Shown here in pieces: positions 36,430 to 44,783 of a stretch of DNA of 49,322 nucleotides. Made by a program: the position numbers and the translations under genes. Under the pieces are notes generated by a model. It had not been told where the DNA came from and searched no databases. It worked only from the letters and a program-made list of their open reading frames with translations. Numbering within the stretch: position 1 is the stretch's first letter; each line of letters begins with the position of its first letter. The stretch is from Microcoleus sp. CAWBG506 (GTDB lineage: Bacteria; Cyanobacteriota; Cyanobacteriia; Cyanobacteriales; Microcoleaceae), in NCBI GenBank assembly GCA_020883125.1, contig JAHREW010000022.1, forward strand, positions 56,596-105,917, read 5' to 3'.

Positions 36430-37716
36430 CTAGACTGCCCCTAGTGCTTTCAGCGTTGCTGTCTGAGCATCAGTTAAACCCATGATACCTCCAATGTTCA
36501 TGCCCTCGTAAGGTTTGGGGACTGGCAGCGTTTTTAGCCGATCGCCCGTATTAGCATCCCAAAGCTTAATTGTCTCATCTTGGCTAGCACTCGCAACAGT
36601 ATGACCGTCGGGACTGAAAGCAACAGACCAAACCCAATTCTCGTGCCCCCGGAGAACATTCAAACACTCACCCAAACTGACATCCCACAACCTGACTGTT
36701 TGGTCGTGACTGCCACTTGCCAAGCTAGTACCATCAGGACTGAACATCACTGAAGACACTATGCTGTCGTGACCCTTTAGAGTTTTAACGCATAGTCCTG
36801 TACTCAGATCCCATAACTTCACCGTATTGTCACCACTCCCAGAAGCCAGAATATTACCATCCGGACTAAAGGCAACCGACCAAACCCAACCCGTGTGTTC
36901 GGTGCAATTTCTCAAAAGTTCCCCTGTATCGCTATCCCACAACTTCAAAGTATTATTCGCACTGGCAGAAGCCAAGGTATGACTAGAAGGGCTAAAAGCA
37001 ACTCCCAACACCCAGCCCTCCTGTTCGGCGCAAGTATAAAGACACTGCCCCGTCGCGAGATCCCATAATTTTATAGTCTGGTCGCCACTGAAACTCGCCA
37101 ACGTCTTACCGTCTGGACTGATGGCGACTCCCCAAACCCAAGCAGAATGACCCTGTAGGCTGTTGAGGCAAAGTCCGGTGGTAGCATCCCATAATTTTAT
37201 AGTCGTGTCATCAAAACCACTTGCCAGTAAGCGCCCATCGGGACTAAAGGCAATTGATTTCAACCGACCAGTCTGTCGCTGGTGTAAGCTTTTAAAACAC
37301 TGCCCTATTTTTATATTCCACAATCTAACGGCGCGATCGCTACTCGCTAATGTTTGACCGTCGGGTGAGAAAACTACCGAATTTACTGGATTGCTTTGCC
37401 CGTAAAGTGTTTTCAGACATTGACCCCTTCTGACATCCCACAGTCTCAGCGTGCGGTCTTCACCAGTGCTCGCTAAAGTTTTGCCATCAGGATTAAACGC
37501 GACGGCTGACACCCGACCGGTGTGTGCTTGCAGTGTTTTTAGGCAGTGACCCGATGCAGCCTCCCATAACCTCACGCTGCGGTCTTGGCTGCCACTTGCT
37601 AAGGTCTGACCGTCAGGACTAAAGGCAACAGATAGCACTATCTGTGCGTGTCCAGAGCAAATACTCAGGACTTCACCCGTGCTAATATCCCAGAGGCGTA
37701 TCAAAGAATCATCACC
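36430..37716 (-). pseudogene. 3' fragment of the interrupted NB-ARC/WD40 gene (nine and a half WD40 blades)
   Basis: The frame begins in the middle of a blade (GDDSLIRLWD) with no credible start: a TTG at 37704 is the first possible codon and a TAG lies just upstream. It encodes nine complete WD40 blades after that half blade. It ends in PYEGMNIGGIMGLTDAQTATLKALGA, the characteristic C-terminus of large cyanobacterial NB-ARC/WD40 proteins. The matching 5' part lies at 39379-41721, whose product stops in the first half of a blade. Deleting 37714-39390 (1,677 bp, a multiple of 3) joins them as ...VACGG-DDSLIRLWD.... The total becomes 14 blades, two seven-bladed propellers. Without translation restart it is unlikely to be functional. 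Confidence 0.85.
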
Positions 37717-37758
37717 GCTCGTAGAAACCTAGACAAAGCTACTCATAAGTAGCCAATG

Positions 37759-38994
37759 TTAGACATCTACGTTTATAATCTTAGTCCACAGTCCTAAAAC
37801 TACAGGAATAAACGGCAATCCCTCTATTCCCTTCATGAAGTTGGGAATTACTTTTCTAGCTATATTTATGCTGCCATTGGTATCAGCATTGATTATTTTA
37901 CCAGTGGAAGCTCTATATAAACCACGCTGAACACGTTTACCACTAAAAACAGGCTTGGCCTCTGTATTTTTGCTATAACTCGGTAAATTATCACCATCTA
38001 AAGCACTCGATGAAGACGTGTAACTTTCCTCAGTTAAGGTGACTGCAATCCCTGCTAATTGTGCTTTGTATGTCAATAAACCAATCAGTTTGGCATGGGG
38101 AATATTAGTAAATGCTTGATTGTTTTTTTTGCCAATGTTGATTGACTGTTTCCATCCTGGGTTTTTACCGATAATTAACTGACCAATCTCGTTCAATTGA
38201 CACCAATCAATTACACGACGACTCGCAGTATGAAGATAGTTGTCAATTCTTCTATTTCGCTTACTGTTAAGTTCCTTAATCTGTCTGCTAGCTTCGATTG
38301 ATTGTGCTGTGGCTACCCGTTTATTGAATAATTGGTTAATACTTTTCAACTGTCTACCATTAATCAACAGCGGCTTGATGCCGGGATGATTTGACGTTAT
38401 AGCCATCAAATTGTTTAAACCAAGGTCTACACCAGCCAAATATTTCCCGTGGGATAAGGGTATATCATTAACTGTGTAAACAACTTCAATAACATAATGG
38501 TCAAGCTTGGGAACAATCCTTACTTGGTCTACATTTTTAGCTTGAGTCTCAAACTCAATATTAGTCTGAGATAGTTTAACATTCCCTTTAGTCAAAGCAG
38601 GTTTTGATATTGCATCTGTCGGATAAATTACAACATTTCTGCCATACTCTTTATGCTTGTATCCTGGTATTTTCGGTTTGCCTAGATATTTTTCAGGGTG
38701 TTTTGACCAATCTTTAAGTGCGGTTAACCATCCTTTCCAAGTTTCAGCAACTCTACGAACAATCTGTTTGCTAACTTTTGTTGGTAGATACCTATAAGCT
38801 TCTAAGTTCTTAGTCTGGTGATAAATCTTGATGGAGTTGTAATACTTGTTGGTTTCAAAAAAGTATTGACGCTGGACGTAGTTAGCAGAATTGTATAGAT
38901 GTTTAGATTGTAATGCTAAGTGGTCGCATTCTTTCCAAAATCTATGCTGTCTGTTAATTACGTGTTTTTCTACTAGCTGCATTTGACTCGACAT
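37759..38994 (-). CDS. tnpB: IS200/IS605-family TnpB, variant without zinc-finger cysteines
   Basis: RNA-guided nuclease relative encoded by IS200/IS605 elements. An N-terminal helical/beta wedge region leads to a RuvC-like domain: AGVDLGLNNL carries the first catalytic Asp and NADTNGSINIARK the last. The usual RuvC-II Glu position reads IIGKNPGWKQ, with no acid, and the Cys4 zinc ribbon normally between RuvC-II and -III is replaced by a Ser-rich stretch (YTSSSSALDG). LTEESYTS offers a candidate replacement Glu. This looks like a distinct TnpB lineage rather than decay, because the frame is intact. The frame extends to 39120, but native starts are ATG 38994 (MSSQMQ) or 38982 (MQLVEK). A guide RNA would be expected to overlap the 3' end and run out at the element border. 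Confidence 0.88.
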   Translation of the reverse strand: MSSQMQLVEKHVINRQHRFWKECDHLALQSKHLYNSANYVQRQYFFETNKYYNSIKIYHQTKNLEAYRYLPTKVSKQIVRRVAETWKGWLTALKDWSKHPEKYLGKPKIPGYKHKEYGRNVVIYPTDAISKPALTKGNVKLSQTNIEFETQAKNVDQVRIVPKLDHYVIEVVYTVNDIPLSHGKYLAGVDLGLNNLMAITSNHPGIKPLLINGRQLKSINQLFNKRVATAQSIEASRQIKELNSKRNRRIDNYLHTASRRVIDWCQLNEIGQLIIGKNPGWKQSINIGKKNNQAFTNIPHAKLIGLLTYKAQLAGIAVTLTEESYTSSSSALDGDNLPSYSKNTEAKPVFSGKRVQRGLYRASTGKIINADTNGSINIARKVIPNFMKGIEGLPFIPVVLGLWTKIINVDV

Positions 38995-39127
38995 GAGTAA
39001 ATGTATTGTGCTTTGTATTATATACGACTTCCTGCGAGCGTCAACATGGCAGGTAAAAAAAATTACAATGAGTCCAAATGTACCTTTCCGATAACGCAAG
39101 ACGCCCGCATCTGCAATCAAATGGCAC

Positions 39128-39260
39128 TAAGGAATGAAAATTTAATAACTTGCACAAGTTTGTGGGGTGGGCGTCCCGCCCGCACTCTTACAAGGGCGGG
39201 CGGGACGCCCACCCCACAATAACAATGAAAATTGTAAGTTATTTAATTTTCGATCCTAAG
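39128..39260. repeat. MITE-like palindromic element, copy 1
   Basis: Left end GGAATGAAAATTTAATAACT (from 39131) and right end, reverse-complemented, GGATCGAAAATTAAATAACT (to 39257) form terminal inverted repeats with about three mismatches in 21. The interior is a near-perfect hairpin: GTGGGGTGGGCGTCCCGCCC against GGGCGGGACGCCCACCCCAC. Related to copy 2 at 44626-44768. Nested inside the TnpB insertion, upstream of tnpB. Confidence 0.8.
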
Positions 39261-39378
39261 AGTCAAAAACAAATTGAACTAGGGGCTGTGGGGTCTGGGG
39301 TGATGCGATAAGAGGGCGAATGGCGCGGACAAAGCTACCCAAATAGTAAAGGATGGGTAGCTTTGTCCATAAATTAAG

Positions 39379-41721
39379 TTACAGTTTCAAACCCCCACAG
39401 GCTACCGTTCTACCATCAGGACTGAAAGCAAGCGATCGAATCTGACGGCTGTCACCCTGAAACGTTTTCAGGCATTGTCCCGTACTGACATCCCACAGTT
39501 TGAGCCTTCCGTCATCACCGGCACTAGCTAAAATCTTACCGTCTGGACTGAATGCGATCGACCAAGCCTGACCTTGATGTGCTAGCAACGTTAGCAAACA
39601 TCGTCCATTACTCCAATCCCAAAAACGCACAGTCCCATCACCGATGCTACTAGCAAGAACCTTGCCATCAGGACTGAAAGCAACTCCCAGCACAGTCCTA
39701 GTATTTCCCTGCAATATTTGACGGACAGACCAACTACTAACATCCCAGCAACAAATCGTCCCATTACTACCCCCAGTAGCAAAGGTTTTTCCATCTGGAC
39801 TAAAAGCAGCAGATAACACAATGCTGCCGTATTCTTTGCCAGTTCTCAGCAGCCTAACTTCTGGCATTTGCCACAAGTGAATCTCACCATTTGTATCGCC
39901 CATTGCCAAAAGTTTTCCATCCGGGCTAAAAGCGATCGACAAACCACTTCCCAGAACTTCAGCAAAAACAGAATTAGCTAGATTAGCACCCTCAAAGTTT
40001 ACCCCATGCAAATAGGCATCGGGTAAATAAGCTTGCCAAACCGTCAAACGAGAAAAATCCCAACCGCTTAAATCCGTCTGCATTTCACGCAATAGATTAA
40101 TAATATTACCTGCAACATATCCAGTTTCTCGTTGTGGTTTACCGCGCAGCGATGAGAGAATTGGCTTGAGTTGATTTTCTATAAGTTGCTGGGCTTCAAA
40201 AGTAAAAAGCAGTTGTTCAGCAATAGGTTTGAGGATAAGACGAGCTTGCGTATCTCTGATGTATTCTTTAGCTGTCGCTTTGAGAAGAGCATGGCTGCCG
40301 ATCAGGTCAATTTCGCTGTTTGTTATCTCATTGCAGACTTTCTCGATTAATCGTTCCGTCATATATTCCATAACAACGGGTTGTTGAGTGTAGCCGTCTG
40401 AGGTTTTTTCGATCAGAGAACGTCTAACGAGAGAACCTAAAACCTCAAGTAATGCTTTGACAGTGAATTTTGCCACTAAATCTTGTTGTAATTCTGCCAA
40501 CGAGACTGGCTCCCGATTGATAGCTAGCCAGTACATAATTTTTTTTTCTAAACTTGATAAACGATTAAATTGTCGGTCTAGTAAGTTCCGAATATCATCA
40601 AAAATAAATGCTCCTTGATTTAAAACTTCTAAAAAATTAGTCAGGCTACTCTCAAACAATTCGCGGATGGCGGGAGCAACCATTTTTAAAGCTAAGGGAT
40701 TTCTAGCATAGTGGGATACCAAAATATCCCATTCGGAGTCTGACCCTTGAAAAACCCCGATGCCTTGGAAAAATTCCCGTGCTTCAGGGGTTGTCAAACC
40801 TGTCAGTTGTAATGAACGAACGGGGAAATTTTTGCCTTCTTTAGCGCCTAAATCAATAGGTTTTTCTCGACTGGTTAGTAGCAAGGTACTTTTATGGTTT
40901 ATGTCGGCTAGGCATCGCAGAAGTTGACCGTATCCTTCATATCCATTTCGATAACGACCCGTGCGTTCCCCTTCCTGTAAAATTGACTCAACATTATCCA
41001 GTATCAATAAACACCGATGCTTTTGCAGATAGTGCATCAGTCGCGAGATTCTAGCATCGACAGTTGCCGGTAAATTTGTTTCCTGCTGTTTCGAGATAAA
41101 TTTAATTAGTTCTGCCAACAAATCGAGGATCGAGGGAGCATTGCGAAGACTGCGCCAGACAATGTAATCAAATTGTTCTTGAATGCGTTCTGCTACCTTG
41201 ATAGAGAGAGAGGTTTTGCCAATTCCACCCATCCCCAACAGAGTCACTAGGCGACAGCGATCGACGATCAGCCACTTTTCTAATAAAGCTAATTCCTCTG
41301 CGCGTCCGTAGAAAATGGAAACATCAATTGCCTCTCCCCAATCAAGGGATTTGTTAATTATTGTTACGTCAGTTGCAATTGGGTGAATGACTGTACTATT
41401 TTGATGAACTTCTTCGTTTATATTGTTACTAATTAGTTGGTTATTTGATGATGCGACGGTTATTTGTGCCTGTTGTGCTTTCCGTCGCACAACTGACTGA
41501 ACGTTACTCTTGGTGACTTTTTCTCCGAATACCCGACTGAGAACTTGCCATAAGTGAAAGCCAACAAACTTAATATATTCGGCATCATAACCAGCGCTTT
41601 TGGCAATCTCTGGATAAGAGCGTCCTTCCCAAGTTTGCCGCAATACCAGTATGTGAACATCGTTGAGATGCTCTTGTGTGAGAAGTGAGTCGAGGAAAAG
41701 CAGTGCTTCGTCGATCGTCAT
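39379..41721 (-). CDS. STAND NTPase: HTH, NB-ARC and WD40, truncated by insertion
   Basis: STAND-type signalling ATPase related to plant R proteins and Apaf-1. The N-terminal helical/HTH domain (about 1-85) resembles the vWA-MoxR-associated type. NB-ARC follows with Walker A GMGGIGKTS at 163-171, Walker B CLLILDNVE near 237-245 and LLLTSRE sensor, then a winged-helix-like region, a pentapeptide-like linker (LPDAYLHGVNFEGANLANSVF) and four WD40 blades. A fifth blade is broken after GRTVACGG, and the three following residues and stop come from the insertion. The rest lies at 36430-37716. The NTPase part is intact and might still be made, but the sensor propellers are incomplete. Divergent from the patatin cassette by about 175-225 bp. 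Confidence 0.9.
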   Translation of the reverse strand: MTIDEALLFLDSLLTQEHLNDVHILVLRQTWEGRSYPEIAKSAGYDAEYIKFVGFHLWQVLSRVFGEKVTKSNVQSVVRRKAQQAQITVASSNNQLISNNINEEVHQNSTVIHPIATDVTIINKSLDWGEAIDVSIFYGRAEELALLEKWLIVDRCRLVTLLGMGGIGKTSLSIKVAERIQEQFDYIVWRSLRNAPSILDLLAELIKFISKQQETNLPATVDARISRLMHYLQKHRCLLILDNVESILQEGERTGRYRNGYEGYGQLLRCLADINHKSTLLLTSREKPIDLGAKEGKNFPVRSLQLTGLTTPEAREFFQGIGVFQGSDSEWDILVSHYARNPLALKMVAPAIRELFESSLTNFLEVLNQGAFIFDDIRNLLDRQFNRLSSLEKKIMYWLAINREPVSLAELQQDLVAKFTVKALLEVLGSLVRRSLIEKTSDGYTQQPVVMEYMTERLIEKVCNEITNSEIDLIGSHALLKATAKEYIRDTQARLILKPIAEQLLFTFEAQQLIENQLKPILSSLRGKPQRETGYVAGNIINLLREMQTDLSGWDFSRLTVWQAYLPDAYLHGVNFEGANLANSVFAEVLGSGLSIAFSPDGKLLAMGDTNGEIHLWQMPEVRLLRTGKEYGSIVLSAAFSPDGKTFATGGSNGTICCWDVSSWSVRQILQGNTRTVLGVAFSPDGKVLASSIGDGTVRFWDWSNGRCLLTLLAHQGQAWSIAFSPDGKILASAGDDGRLKLWDVSTGQCLKTFQGDSRQIRSLAFSPDGRTVACGGLKL

Positions 41722-41946
41722 TTATCTAAAATTCTCCGGTTTGTTAGCGCAAGGGCGGTGGTTCCTGTCTCCAAGTGAGCAATTATACTTAAAGATATAG
41801 CATATTTTGCTTCCACGTTATAACTATTTATAACTATTTCTCACTGACGTAGCTGCCGCATCCGGGTTATTACTGAATCACGGTAGATTTAACCAGTGAA
41901 TTTCAACCTAAAAGCGACGACTATCAAGGTAAAGATAGATTTTGAG

Positions 41947-42549
41947 ATGGGTAACTTTTTTGATGATTTTGCTGATTTTGTAGGAGAGCAAGTTAAAGGT
42001 TTAAATCCTATTGACCCTAACACACTACCTGGTCAAGAAATCCCTACTATTACAAGTCTAGCTATGTACGCCAAACTCTTTACTAATAGCGGAACTCTTG
42101 CAGTTCTAGCTAGTGCTATTATTTCTCCCATAGCGCTAGCGAATGAGGTTGAAACTTTTTCTTTTCAAAAGAATATCGGGTCAGTTTGGGTTGGCAACGT
42201 TACTGTCGAACAAGGAATCATTTCAGGTACAAGTCCGAGTGCTTCCGATGGTTACAGTCACTGGGAAGCGGAAGGCGCAAAAATCACTATGAATATCCGT
42301 ACCCCCAGGTGCCGCAATCAATTTCATACTGAAGGATCTGTGACTGTCAAATACACTAACGGTGAGGCTATAATTACGCGCACGATTGAAATCCGCTCTC
42401 TCCAAGAGGATACAAACTTGACTCCTTCATGGACTGTTCGCGGCAATTATGGCAACCCAACAAATGGCAGGGTCAATGTTATTACTAACGTAACCTGTGT
42501 ACATCACGGTAACAGAGATAGCGCAATTCCCAACCCATTTGGGTGGTGA
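41947..42549 (+). CDS. Probable exported small protein, first gene of patatin cassette
   Basis: 200 residues from ATG 41947 (MGNFFDDFADF...). A hydrophobic stretch ending in an Ala-X-Ala site (LAVLASAIISPIALA|NEV) lies about 40 residues in. ATG 42064 would put this exactly at the N-terminus as a standard signal peptide (MYAKLFTNSG...), so the true start may be 42064. The remainder is strand-rich, with two Cys near the middle and end (TPRCRNQF, NVTCVHHG) that could form a disulfide, fitting an extracytoplasmic beta domain. The frame is also open from a GTG at 41896. I recognise no family. It is 52 bp before the patatin gene on the same strand, probably in one transcript. Confidence 0.65.
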   Translation: MGNFFDDFADFVGEQVKGLNPIDPNTLPGQEIPTITSLAMYAKLFTNSGTLAVLASAIISPIALANEVETFSFQKNIGSVWVGNVTVEQGIISGTSPSASDGYSHWEAEGAKITMNIRTPRCRNQFHTEGSVTVKYTNGEAIITRTIEIRSLQEDTNLTPSWTVRGNYGNPTNGRVNVITNVTCVHHGNRDSAIPNPFGW

Positions 42550-42601
42550 ATATCGCTTGTTGCTTATTTCACCTTGGTTTTAGTTTTAAAGGAGAAGTTC
42601 C

Positions 42602-44623
42602 ATGTCAACAGAGTTTTTGAATACAACTGAAAATTCAGTGTTTTTAGGTGATAAAGAAGAATGTGATTTAGTCATGAAGGGGGGTGTGACGAGTGGAATT
42701 GTTTATCCACCGATTGTCCTAAAGCTTGCGCAAAAGTATCGCTTTCGTAGTATTGGAGGAACCTCCGCCGGAGCTATCGCAGCAGCAGTTACAGCCGCAG
42801 CAGAATACGGACGGGACACGGGAGGCTTTACAAAGCTCAAGGAGATAAGCGACCAACTTAGTCAAAAAAACTTCTTACGCAACCTATTTCAACCTTCCGC
42901 AGAAACCCAACCCTTAATGGATACCCTGGAGGCTGTTTTTATTTACAGTAAACAACAAGAACAAACAAAAAAAACCAAGGAGCAAAAATATCAAAAGCTA
43001 ATTCCCCTGCAAAAACTCTTGGGCTTTTTCCAGTTGGCGCGATTTCTTCGCGAAACTTTTCGCTCTAAACACCAGACGGTTTTTGCACTCGGATCTCGTA
43101 GAGGATTTACGATCGGTTTAATCCTGGCGTTGTTATTATCAGTCTTCTCTTTTATAGTATTTTTTTTAATGGCTCAATTGACGGGTGGTAGTTTAAGCGG
43201 AGGAAGCTTTATTATACTCTTGCTGCTACTGAGCGGATCGTTTGCTTGGATAGGGCAGTGGATTGGCGGTTTGGGTGTTGGCGTATACGATCTGTACGGC
43301 ACCCTTACTGAAAAAGTGCCGAAAAACTTTTTTGGAATGTGCAGCGGGCGAAAAAATAATCCCACATCTCAAGCCCCAGAAGCGCTGACTGATTGGCTGA
43401 CTGCCAAAATCAACTATCTTGCAGGAATGGATGAAAACGGTGAGCCGCTTACTGTTGGTAAGCTAAAGCAAAAGCGCATTAATCTCAAGCTGGTGACATC
43501 CAACCTGAGTCACACTAAACCCTATATACTGCCTTTCGACAACCACGCTTTTATTTTTAATCAGGAAGAGTTTTCCCAGCTATTCCCGCCGAACGTCGTA
43601 GAACATATGACGCGATGTGCTTACCGAAGCAAAAGCGTGGAGTTCCCTGAAGGTTTTCATTTCTTGCCGGAAGGAGACAATTTGCCAGTGGCAGTCGCGA
43701 TGCGGATGAGCCTCAGCTTTCCTATATTGCTCGGTGCAGTTCCTCTCTACACAATTAGTAGATTTGCCTGGAGACGCCAACAAGGCAAAGAAAAACTTAA
43801 ACTTACGAAGGAGGATTTGCAACCGAACTGGTTTAGTGATGGAGGTATCTCTAGTAACTTTCCTATCCACTTTTTCGATGAGTGGTTGCCAATCCGCCCC
43901 ACTTTTGGAATCAACCTAATCTCGCTGCCACGCAACGCATTTAAGGAGGAAAATAAGACTCAGCTAAAAGCAGATGCTGCCAGCGTCGTTACCAATCCAG
44001 TTCTAGAAAACCTGGGCGAGCAACTAGACGAATTTGATGTGGATAGAGAGGAACTCTATCAATCAATTTACCTTCCCAAGGCAAATCATCGCCCAGTTCA
44101 GGAGTGGGCAGAAATTTCCAAGTTGAGCAATTTTATCCGGGCAATTTGGTTAACAGCGCAGAACTACCACGACAATACCCAGTCGATGCTGCCAAGTTAT
44201 AGGGAACGGGTGGTGCAGGTTCGTTTAAGTGATGGTGAAGGTGGACTGAATTTGTCTATGGACAAGAAAATTATTGAGGACGTGATAAAAAAGGGGGAGA
44301 GAGCTGGAGAAAAAATAGTAAATGATTTCAATTTCAAACATCATCAATGGGTTCGTTTTCAGGTATTAATGGGTCTGCTGGAAACTGAACTTACAAATAT
44401 GGAACACGTGTTGCGGGAAATCGACTGCAAGTCGCTGGCGAAAGAGCAGCTAGACGGGAATAACCAATATCCCTACCGCCGCGACGAGACTTGGTGTTGC
44501 GAAGCATTGGATCGTGTCCAGAAGATGCAGAATCTTGTCGAATGCTGGAGCGATTTGCCTATCTTTGTTCGCGAAGGCACTCCACTTCCTAAACCAGTCC
44601 TGCGGGTAACACCAGAACTTTAG
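42602..44623 (+). CDS. Patatin-like phospholipase with inserted membrane hairpin
   Basis: Lipid acyl hydrolase fold. Oxyanion loop MKGGVTSGIVYP (25-36), nucleophile elbow GGTSAG with Ser55, and catalytic Asp413 in SDGG (412-415), so the Ser-Asp dyad is complete. Between them lies a long insert with two hydrophobic helices (about 168-192 and 200-222), anchoring the enzyme in membrane; this is unusual for bacterial patatins of the CapV or RssA type. 673 residues, well above the usual 300-400. A clear AAAGGAGAAG precedes ATG 42602. It follows the probable secreted protein and was originally coupled to the next gene (see MITE copy 2). Substrate unknown; self-membrane attack or lipid remodelling are both possible. 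Confidence 0.88.
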   Translation: MSTEFLNTTENSVFLGDKEECDLVMKGGVTSGIVYPPIVLKLAQKYRFRSIGGTSAGAIAAAVTAAAEYGRDTGGFTKLKEISDQLSQKNFLRNLFQPSAETQPLMDTLEAVFIYSKQQEQTKKTKEQKYQKLIPLQKLLGFFQLARFLRETFRSKHQTVFALGSRRGFTIGLILALLLSVFSFIVFFLMAQLTGGSLSGGSFIILLLLLSGSFAWIGQWIGGLGVGVYDLYGTLTEKVPKNFFGMCSGRKNNPTSQAPEALTDWLTAKINYLAGMDENGEPLTVGKLKQKRINLKLVTSNLSHTKPYILPFDNHAFIFNQEEFSQLFPPNVVEHMTRCAYRSKSVEFPEGFHFLPEGDNLPVAVAMRMSLSFPILLGAVPLYTISRFAWRRQQGKEKLKLTKEDLQPNWFSDGGISSNFPIHFFDEWLPIRPTFGINLISLPRNAFKEENKTQLKADAASVVTNPVLENLGEQLDEFDVDREELYQSIYLPKANHRPVQEWAEISKLSNFIRAIWLTAQNYHDNTQSMLPSYRERVVQVRLSDGEGGLNLSMDKKIIEDVIKKGERAGEKIVNDFNFKHHQWVRFQVLMGLLETELTNMEHVLREIDCKSLAKEQLDGNNQYPYRRDETWCCEALDRVQKMQNLVECWSDLPIFVREGTPLPKPVLRVTPEL

Positions 44624-44625
44624 GA

Positions 44626-44768
44626 ACGAAAATTTAATAACTTAAACACCTCCTACAGTCCTCTCTCCTATAAGCTGCGATGTAAAAGGAGGCTCTTCCT
44701 CCGGATCGGCGTTACCAGGCAGAGCCTGGTAACAAGCAAACAAGCAAAAGTTATTAAATTGTCATTCA
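44626..44768. repeat. MITE-like element, copy 2, between patatin gene and the next start
   Basis: Left end GGAACGAAAATTTAATAACT (from 44623) and right end (reverse complement) GAATGACAATTTAATAACTT form terminal inverted repeats matching copy 1. TTAGGA flanks both sides (44620-44625 and 44769-44774), a possible 6-bp target duplication. Inside lies a reversed copy of the CCAGGCTCTGCCTGG repeat (about 44690-44740). Removing 44626-44774 leaves TTTAGGAGGCAAGAAAATG. Confidence 0.8.
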
Positions 44769-44770
44769 TT

Positions 44771-44776
44771 AGGAGG
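44771..44776 (+). promoter_or_regulatory. Shine-Dalgarno AGGAGG for the 186-codon membrane protein
   Basis: AGGAGG lies seven bases before ATG 44784 and fixes the start. It directly abuts the MITE end, so it may partly be the pre-insertion site. Confidence 0.8.
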
Positions 44777-44783
44777 CAAGAAA

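Larger units (their letters stand above)
37714..39390 (-). mobile_element. TnpB-only IS200/IS605-type insertion (IS1341-like) in a WD40 gene
   Basis: The insertion that splits the STAND gene. It contains tnpB, a MITE-like palindrome and end hairpins. The stem on the tnpB 3' side is GCTACT-CATA-AGTAGC (37738-37753). On the other side a 15-bp perfect stem GGACAAAGCTACCCA is paired across 39327-39341 and 39354-39368. GACAAAGCTAC is shared by both ends (37732-37742 and 39328-39338). Subterminal hairpins without terminal inverted repeats fit IS200/IS605 elements. No tnpA is present, so mobility would need TnpA in trans. Limits are inferred from restoring the host frame and are uncertain by a few bases. 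Confidence 0.75.

Noticed and set aside
42602..44623. Reading the patatin cassette as a CBASS system
   Set aside because: No CD-NTase cyclase or Cap ancillary gene is present in the neighbourhood, and the patatin has a membrane insert unlike CapV.
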